NCBI GenBank assembly: GCA_037139495.1
Contig: JBAXGG010000001.1
Span: 3,756 to 67,755 of the forward strand
Source of the DNA: JAUPVS01 sp037139495
Lineage (GTDB): Bacteria; Patescibacteriota; Saccharimonadia; Saccharimonadales; JAUPVS01
Reading direction: 5' to 3'
Length of the DNA stretch: 64,000 bases
Both the position numbers and the translations under genes were made by a program. Below the pieces are notes generated by a model. The model was not told the DNA's origin, did no database searches, and worked only from the letters and a program-made list of their open reading frames with translations. This document shows, piece by piece, positions 59,392 to 64,000 of this stretch (the stretch's first letter is position 1; every line of letters begins with the position of its first letter).

Positions 59392-59396
59392 TAATT

Positions 59397-60347
59397 ATGG
59401 CAAAATCTCAATCTCCAAAAAATGAAGTTAAAATAGTGTCTGGTCCAAGAAAGCTAAAAGCCCCAACCTACAATCGGGCGCGCTACCATAAACGCATCAA
59501 GCACCCTGGCCCAAAGCTGATTAGTAGCTGGAAGATATTCAAGAATAGTATAGGTGTGCTACGTCAGAATCAGCGCTTGTTTGGCGGTATAACTGTAATT
59601 TATGCACTAGTATCGGTAATTTTAGTCCGTGGTTTTAACAGCGTAACCCAACTTAGTGATACTAAAGCCGCACTACAGGCCGGACACAGTGGTACATTAA
59701 GCACGGGTTTTACTCTGATTGGCAATCTTTTCAGTAACTCCAGTGGTGCTTCGACCCCCGCAGCTAATACCTATCAATCAATATTACTTATCATCATGAG
59801 TCTGGTATTTATCTTGGCATTGCGTCAGGTGTATTCGCCCGATAGACCGAAAGAAATCCGAATAAAACAGGCTTTTTACGGGAGCACTTATCCGCTAATT
59901 CCGTTCGTACTGGTCTTACTTGTAATTACTTTGGAGCTAATCCCCCTGGTTATTGGTGCGACAATTTACTCGGCGGTAATTGGTAATGGTTTGGCGGTTG
60001 GGCTGCTTGAGAAGTCGGCTTGGGTGGTTATGTTTTTTGTGCTGGCAGTTTGGTCTATTTACATGCTCACTTCGGCAATTTTCGCGCTCTACATAGTTAC
60101 ATTGCCAGACATGACGCCAATCAAAGCCTTACGCTCAGCCAAACAGTTGGTTCAATATCGTCGCTGGACAGTAATGCGCAAACTGTTATTCCTGCCACTG
60201 ATAATCATGCTGATGTACGGCCTAGTGATGTTGCCGATAGTTTTGTGGTTAACACCGCTAGCTGAATGGCTCTTCTTTATATTTGGGTTAGCGATTCTGG
60301 GGGTCGTCCATAGCTACATCTACGCATTGTACAGAGAATTGCTATGA
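59397..60347 (+). CDS. Integral membrane protein of unknown function (316 residues)
   Basis: The protein has a basic N-terminal region of about 45 residues (RKLKAPTYNRARYHKRIK), then about six hydrophobic helices (near 60-77, 125-142, 168-193, 202-232, 262-283 and 288-308). I see no motif linking it to a known family; the even helix distribution with KALRSAKQLVQYRRW between helices resembles small uncharacterised Patescibacteria membrane proteins. It starts 5 bp after htpX and overlaps ligA by 4 bp (ATGA). Confidence 0.7.
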   Translation: MAKSQSPKNEVKIVSGPRKLKAPTYNRARYHKRIKHPGPKLISSWKIFKNSIGVLRQNQRLFGGITVIYALVSVILVRGFNSVTQLSDTKAALQAGHSGTLSTGFTLIGNLFSNSSGASTPAANTYQSILLIIMSLVFILALRQVYSPDRPKEIRIKQAFYGSTYPLIPFVLVLLVITLELIPLVIGATIYSAVIGNGLAVGLLEKSAWVVMFFVLAVWSIYMLTSAIFALYIVTLPDMTPIKALRSAKQLVQYRRWTVMRKLLFLPLIIMLMYGLVMLPIVLWLTPLAEWLFFIFGLAILGVVHSYIYALYRELL

Positions 60348-62374
60348 GTAAAGTTAATAAGGCAGAAGCTAAGGTGCGAGCTCAAAAATTGCGTACTCAG
60401 CTTTCGGAGTATGACTATAACTATTATGTTCTTGATGAGCCGATTGTAACTGATGCCGTTTGGGACGGCCTAGAACAGGAGCTTAAATCGATAGAAAGCC
60501 TGTATCCGGACTTGATTACACCCGATTCGCCGACTCAACGAGTAGTGGGGCAGATTTCTAAAGGCTTCAGGAGTGTGCCACATAAAATCCGTATGATCAG
60601 TTTGAACGATGTTTTTGACGAAGCTGAGGTTGAAGCCTGGGCCAGACGAATCACTAAGCTTTTACCTACAGGAACTGAATTTAGCTTTTTTGGAGATGTT
60701 AAAAAGGATGGTTTGGCAGCTTCGTTAATATACCAGGATGGGGTTTTCAGCCAAGCTTTAACTAGAGGTGACGGATTTGTCGGCGAGGACGTTACCACTA
60801 ATGTCCGAACGATCAAAAATGTCCCCTTACGACTTAGAAAAAATAATGTAACCAAGATATTATTAATGGGGCGAACAGAAGTCCGCGGTGAGATTGTGAT
60901 GTTTAAGGAAGATTTCGAAGATCTCAATAAGCAAAGAAAAGCTGCCGGTCAGCCGCTGTTTGCAAATCCACGCAATACTGCAGCCGGTACGATCCGGCAG
61001 TTAGACCCTAAGCTAGTAGCGGCCCGTCCACTGCAATTTTTGGCATATGACATCTTGCGTGATGAGCCGGCAGATATCCCTAGTAATCATTTTGCCTATA
61101 CAGTCTTAAAGGAACTAGGTTTTAGCGGTGGGGAGTATTCAACCAAACTCCCCGACATTATAGCTATTCATGACTACGCTGTTGAGTGGGACACTAAACG
61201 CCAGGATTTGTCATATAACATCGATGGGCTGGTTATTAAGGTTGACGACCGTCAGCTTTACGCCAAGTTAGGCGTGGTTGGGAAGACACCGCGGGGGGCA
61301 ATTGCCTATAAGTATCCCGCCGAACAGTCGACTACTAAAATTAAAGATATATTCATATCGATTGGACGGACTGGTGCGGCTACGCCGGTGGCAATTCTTG
61401 ATCCAGTTTTTATTGCAGGTAGCACAGTTCAAATGGCAACATTACATAATGAAGGAGAAGTCCGACGTAAGGATATTAGGGTTGGTGACACTGTTGTAGT
61501 GCATAAAGCCGGGGACATTATCCCGGAAGTTGTTGAGCCGTTAGTTAAGCTTCGGACTGGCAACGAAATTCCATTTGAAATGCCAGAAAATTGTCCTGAT
61601 TGTAATACTAAACTTGTTAAGTTTAAAAAAGATGAAGCAATTTGGCGTTGCCCAAATATTAGTTGCCCGTCGCGTTTACATAATCATATCCGGCATTATG
61701 CCAGTAAGGGTGCGCTAGATATCGACGGTCTGGGCGAAAAAAACGTTCTGGCATTGTTGGGCGCCGGATTGATTGCCGACGCAGCCGACCTATATAAACT
61801 GACAGAAGAACAGCTATTGCAGCTGGATCGCTTTGCCGAGGTTTCTGCCAAAAAACTAATTGCTTCTATCTCCGATAAAAAGCAACCACTGCTAGCTAAG
61901 TTTTTGTTCGGCTTAGGGATCAGACATGTCGGTACACAGACCGCGATTGACCTAGCTAATCACTTTTACACACTGAAAAATCTCCAGTCCGCTAGTACCG
62001 AAGCTTTAGCCGCAGTTGATGGTGTTGGTGAAGTCGTTGGAGAGTCATTGGTGGCTTGGTTCGCCGATCCACTTAACCAGAAATTACTTGATAAGTTTAG
62101 CCAGCATGGTGTTGAGCCAGTCCCGGTTCGCCAAACTGGCGGCCCGCTTATCGGCAAAAACTTTGTAGTTACTGGTAGTTTGGATACTATGAGCCGCGAT
62201 GAAGCCGCCGATAAAATTCGCACCCTGGGGGGAACTTTTCAGTCAAGTGTCGGTAAAGAAACCGACTATCTTGTTGTTGGGGGTAACGTTGGCGCCGGTA
62301 AACTCGCTAAGGCTGACAAACTTGGCACTAAACAAATCAGCGAACTAGATTTGCTTAAAATTCTAAGTAATTAA
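60344..62374 (+). CDS. ligA: NAD+-dependent DNA ligase LigA
   Basis: LigA seals nicks in replication and repair. The 676-residue protein has the Ia domain (YYVLDEPIVTDAVWD), the adenylation domain with the active Lys in DVKKDGLAASL, where the usual preceding Glu is Asp, RGEIVMFKEDF, and KYPAEQ, then an OB fold, a four-Cys zinc finger (CPDCN, CPNISCP), helix-hairpin-helix repeats, and a BRCT domain (KNFVVTGSLDTMSRDEA). Length is normal. It ends the lemA-htpX run. Confidence 0.96.
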   Translation: MSKVNKAEAKVRAQKLRTQLSEYDYNYYVLDEPIVTDAVWDGLEQELKSIESLYPDLITPDSPTQRVVGQISKGFRSVPHKIRMISLNDVFDEAEVEAWARRITKLLPTGTEFSFFGDVKKDGLAASLIYQDGVFSQALTRGDGFVGEDVTTNVRTIKNVPLRLRKNNVTKILLMGRTEVRGEIVMFKEDFEDLNKQRKAAGQPLFANPRNTAAGTIRQLDPKLVAARPLQFLAYDILRDEPADIPSNHFAYTVLKELGFSGGEYSTKLPDIIAIHDYAVEWDTKRQDLSYNIDGLVIKVDDRQLYAKLGVVGKTPRGAIAYKYPAEQSTTKIKDIFISIGRTGAATPVAILDPVFIAGSTVQMATLHNEGEVRRKDIRVGDTVVVHKAGDIIPEVVEPLVKLRTGNEIPFEMPENCPDCNTKLVKFKKDEAIWRCPNISCPSRLHNHIRHYASKGALDIDGLGEKNVLALLGAGLIADAADLYKLTEEQLLQLDRFAEVSAKKLIASISDKKQPLLAKFLFGLGIRHVGTQTAIDLANHFYTLKNLQSASTEALAAVDGVGEVVGESLVAWFADPLNQKLLDKFSQHGVEPVPVRQTGGPLIGKNFVVTGSLDTMSRDEAADKIRTLGGTFQSSVGKETDYLVVGGNVGAGKLAKADKLGTKQISELDLLKILSN

Positions 62375-62408
62375 AAAGACCAAACAGTATAGTTGATCCT
62401 TTTAAATG

Positions 62409-62495
62409 TGGTGGGCGAGGTGGGACTTGAACCCACAAGGCCTTTCGACCAACAGATTTTAAGTCTGTCGCGTATACCAATTCCGCCACTCGCCC
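62409..62495 (-). tRNA. tRNA-Leu (TAA)
   Basis: On the minus strand acceptor GGGCGAG pairs with CTCGCCC, followed by A and CCA. The anticodon arm ACAGA-CTTAAAA-TCTGT gives anticodon TAA, with a long variable arm (TGGTCGAAAGGCC) as in leucine tRNAs. Confidence 0.95.
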
Positions 62496-62503
62496 ATTTG
62501 TAA

Positions 62504-62577
62504 TGGAGGCACGTATGGGATTTGCACCCATGTACACGGTTTTGCAGACCGTTGCGTAACTACTCCGCCAACGCGCC
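62504..62577 (-). tRNA. tRNA-Cys (GCA)
   Basis: On the minus strand acceptor GGCGCGT pairs with ACGTGCC, followed by T73 (the cysteine discriminator) and CCA. The anticodon arm ACGGT-CTGCAAA-ACCGT gives anticodon GCA. It lies 8 bp from tRNA-Leu (TAA), so the two are co-transcribed. Confidence 0.95.
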
Positions 62578-62619
62578 ATCTAGGCTATTGTAACAGATAT
62601 GGGGAAGAAAATAACCCTT

Positions 62620-62880
62620 CTATAAGCCGTATTTGGCTTCGACTTCTGCCTGGTTAATACCGTTAGTGACATCAGTGAATCCTTGACCCTGAAGAATACC
62701 CATGGCCATACCCGATCGACCACCCGAGCGACAATAGACAATTATAGGTTCGTCTTTGGCGACAGATCTAAGCACAGTAGTCTCGTGCGAGATAGTTCCT
62801 AGTGGGATGTTTATCGCCCCAGCAACGTGAGCGGTGGTAAATTCGTGTGGTTCGCGGACGTCAATAATCGTATATTGCAT
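62620..62880 (-). CDS. Single-domain rhodanese
   Basis: The 86-residue protein is one rhodanese fold, DVREPHEFTTAHVAGAINIP near the N-terminus and the active-site loop IVYCRSGGRSGMAM with its catalytic Cys. Such proteins carry sulfur as a persulfide, acting as sulfurtransferases. TATAAT (62892-62887) ends 6 bp before the ATG, so its mRNA is probably leaderless. It is followed on the minus strand by the tRNA genes. Confidence 0.9.
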   Translation of the reverse strand: MQYTIIDVREPHEFTTAHVAGAINIPLGTISHETTVLRSVAKDEPIIVYCRSGGRSGMAMGILQGQGFTDVTNGINQAEVEAKYGL

Positions 62881-62886
62881 AGTAAC

Positions 62887-62892
62887 ATTATA
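62887..62892 (-). promoter_or_regulatory. -10 box of the rhodanese gene, leaderless geometry
   Basis: TATAAT on the minus strand, 6 bp before the ATG at 62880. Confidence 0.6.
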
Positions 62893-62990
62893 ACTTATCT
62901 ACTTTTAGTTAGCTTGCTGTGATATTTAAGCTAGACGGCAGCATAGTTCGAAATTTCTAGGGCAATGATAATTGTGGAAATGAGCCAGCG

Positions 62991-63048
62991 CCGTAACTTA
63001 TGGCTAGCTTTGTTTATTGTGTAAGTTACGGACATAGCTGTGTTTATT
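62991..63048. repeat. Inverted and direct repeats in noncoding interval
   Basis: CCGTAACTTA (62991-63000) and TAAGTTACGG (63022-63031) are a perfect 10-bp inverted repeat. Overlapping it, TAGCTTTGTTTATT (63005-63018) and TAGCTGTGTTTATT (63035-63048) are direct repeats matching 13 of 14 and spaced 30 bp apart. No coding frame covers the 62881-63066 interval. Confidence 0.6.
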
Positions 63049-63066
63049 ATATGCCGAGAGTCAAAT

Positions 63067-63092
63067 AAAAAGGCCTCTTACGAGACCTTTTT
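63067..63092. terminator. Terminator of the small zinc-protein gene
   Basis: A stem AAAAAGG-CTC / GAG-CCTTTTT with one mismatch on each arm and TTAC in the loop works on the minus strand (ends in a T run) and, with its A-tract, may also work on the plus strand. Confidence 0.7.
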
Positions 63093-63126
63093 GATTCGTA
63101 TCGCTAAACGCTACGAGAGTAAAAGC

Positions 63127-63318
63127 TTAGTAAGACTTGGTTGCACCAGCTTCTACAGATTTTTCAGCAGTGTCTTTAGACATCATTGCACAAACGGTTG
63201 TTCCGCATTTTGCATGCTTGCCTTTGGCCATGAAACCCCCGGTTTTAGTTTGGACAATCTCTGGAGCCGTCAGCTCAACACCTTTTTCTTTGCACTTTAC
63301 GCAGTATCCTGTAACCAT
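63127..63318 (-). CDS. Small zinc-ribbon-like protein (DUF5679-like)
   Basis: The 63-residue protein begins MVTGYCVKCKEK and resembles the small DUF5679 group that appears in Patescibacteria and some other bacteria. It has a CxxC (CVKC), then a CGTTVC pair near residue 38, which can bind zinc. The C-terminal tail ends ATKSY. It has GAGGAG seven bases before the ATG, a TATAAT about 45 bp upstream (63367-63362) and its own terminator, so it is a free-standing, well-expressed gene. Function unknown; nucleic-acid binding is a guess from the zinc motif. Confidence 0.78.
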   Translation of the reverse strand: MVTGYCVKCKEKGVELTAPEIVQTKTGGFMAKGKHAKCGTTVCAMMSKDTAEKSVEAGATKSY

Positions 63319-63583
63319 ATCCGTCTCCTCTTTTATTGATTGCTATTGGATAACTTTATTCATTATAGCGCGTGATCAGAATATACCTACTCCAAAATAA
63401 TAATGGACCTTGAGCGGCTAAAATTGTTATTGGTGCGTTGCTGTGGATGAGCTTCTAAATTTATATAATCTAACTTTGCTCATGGTAGTGAACGAGCAAT
63501 ATAATCGACTAGAGCTATCTGTTCATTATCTAGGTCAAAGTGGTACTATACAGTAAGTGTAGACTGCTATTAATACTAGAAAG

Positions 63584-63841
63584 TTGTATGACGATGAAAG
63601 TTGGATAGATCAAGATTTGTGTACTGGAGATGGGCTTTGTACTGAAATTGCACCAGATGTATTTTTCATGCATAATGACGGGCTTGCATATGTTAGGGAT
63701 CTAGGTACTACAGGTCTAACTGGTGCAGAACCAACTTTAAAAATGAGCGAAGGTATGGCAAGTTTTCCTGACGGTTTGTCAGATTTAGTCGTAGAATCTG
63801 CCGAGGAATGCCCAGGTGAATGTATATTTATTGAGCCATAG
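63584..63841 (+). CDS. Ferredoxin-like protein, probably [3Fe-4S]
   Basis: The 85-residue protein starts at TTG 63584 and has WIDQDLCTGDGLCTEIAPDVF then SAEECPGECIFIEP. The spacing CX5CX3A with a later Cys is the single-cluster ferredoxin pattern in which the third ligand position is Ala, as in actinobacterial-type [3Fe-4S] ferredoxins. An extra Cys at ECPGEC makes cluster type uncertain. No redox partner such as a P450 is in the window. The start is weak (TTG, no good ribosome site), and the 63319-63583 gap upstream holds several TATAAT-like boxes but no other gene. Confidence 0.8.
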   Translation: MYDDESWIDQDLCTGDGLCTEIAPDVFFMHNDGLAYVRDLGTTGLTGAEPTLKMSEGMASFPDGLSDLVVESAEECPGECIFIEP

Positions 63842-63938
63842 GTTTTATGGTGCTTAATGCTCTACGTTTTTTCATTTGAAAGTATTTTATTGTTCCTACA
63901 GCTACAAATGTTAACTATTAGTAGTTTGAAAAACTCAG

Positions 63939-63962
63939 AAAAAGACGATGTTAGAACATCTT
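63939..63962 (-). terminator. Possible terminator of a minus-strand gene beyond the window
   Basis: GATGTT / AACATC (63947-63960) forms a six-pair stem with a two-base loop; on the minus strand it is followed by TTTTT. Nothing else is evident in 63842-64000. Confidence 0.3.
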
Positions 63963-64000
63963 CATTATTGAATTAGTGCCCGTAAATTTATTACTGGTGC

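Overview
The window reads as a stretch of a compact bacterial chromosome of moderate GC content. I infer a member of the Patescibacteria/CPR, most likely Candidatus Saccharibacteria (TM7). The reasons are very tight gene packing, many start/stop overlaps, shortened versions of housekeeping enzymes (AlaRS of 628 residues, UvrC of 497), a cell-wall and division gene set beside lineage-restricted membrane proteins, and ordinary use of TGA as a stop, which argues against the UGA=Gly relatives SR1/Gracilibacteria. This assignment is inference; no 16S rRNA gene is present. I see no prophage, insertion sequence, CRISPR array or integrase.

Layout. 1-2874 (minus strand): a partial membrane gene, a secreted Ala/Thr/Lys-rich protein and a pilin-like gene form an operon, followed by an NRAMP-related metal transporter. 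2950-11273 (plus): pyruvate kinase, phosphoglycerate kinase, triosephosphate isomerase, a UvrD-type helicase, a NUDIX hydrolase, an Rpf-like wall lytic protein and RsmA. 11291-14818: a MarR regulator with a palindromic operator and two MFS exporters. 14875-15277: tmRNA. 15405-17670: a sortase divergent from a beta-propeller surface protein that carries a PPKTG sorting signal. 17868-24544: a DUF318-type permease, TypA, a DEAD-box helicase, an RRM protein with a long structured leader, and a trehalase. 25324-32643: MetRS, TatD, two unknowns, cysteine desulfurase, MnmA and AlaRS, a tRNA charging and thiolation set. 32741-38434: FtsA, a membrane protein of unknown function, RuvX, MltG and a LysM-CHAP hydrolase, a division/wall cluster. 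38476-46617: Obg, exonuclease I, three unknown ORFs, UvrA and DedA. 46702-53671: bL25, an ABC exporter with an elaborate leader, TrhO, UvrC, PepP, a small membrane protein and SecG. 53691-62374: a peptide-binding protein, tRNAs, an FAD oxidoreductase, LemA, HtpX, a membrane protein and LigA. 62409-63841: two tRNAs, a rhodanese, a small zinc protein and a ferredoxin.

The most general observation is regulatory. For about ten genes a -10 hexamer ends exactly 6-7 bp before the start codon, so transcription should begin at or next to the initiation codon (leaderless mRNA). Genes inside operons mostly start by stop/start overlap, and a minority (bL25, the ABC exporter, LemA, the DUF5679-like gene) have a clear Shine-Dalgarno. 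Other points worth a second look are the uORF and SD-in-loop hairpin ahead of the ABC exporter, the sortase/substrate pair, metal-site substitutions in the NRAMP-like protein, the structured leaders of the DEAD-box and RRM genes, a hairpin terminator between the typA promoter and its start, and an unassigned inverted-repeat-bounded RNA-like locus next to tRNA-Val.
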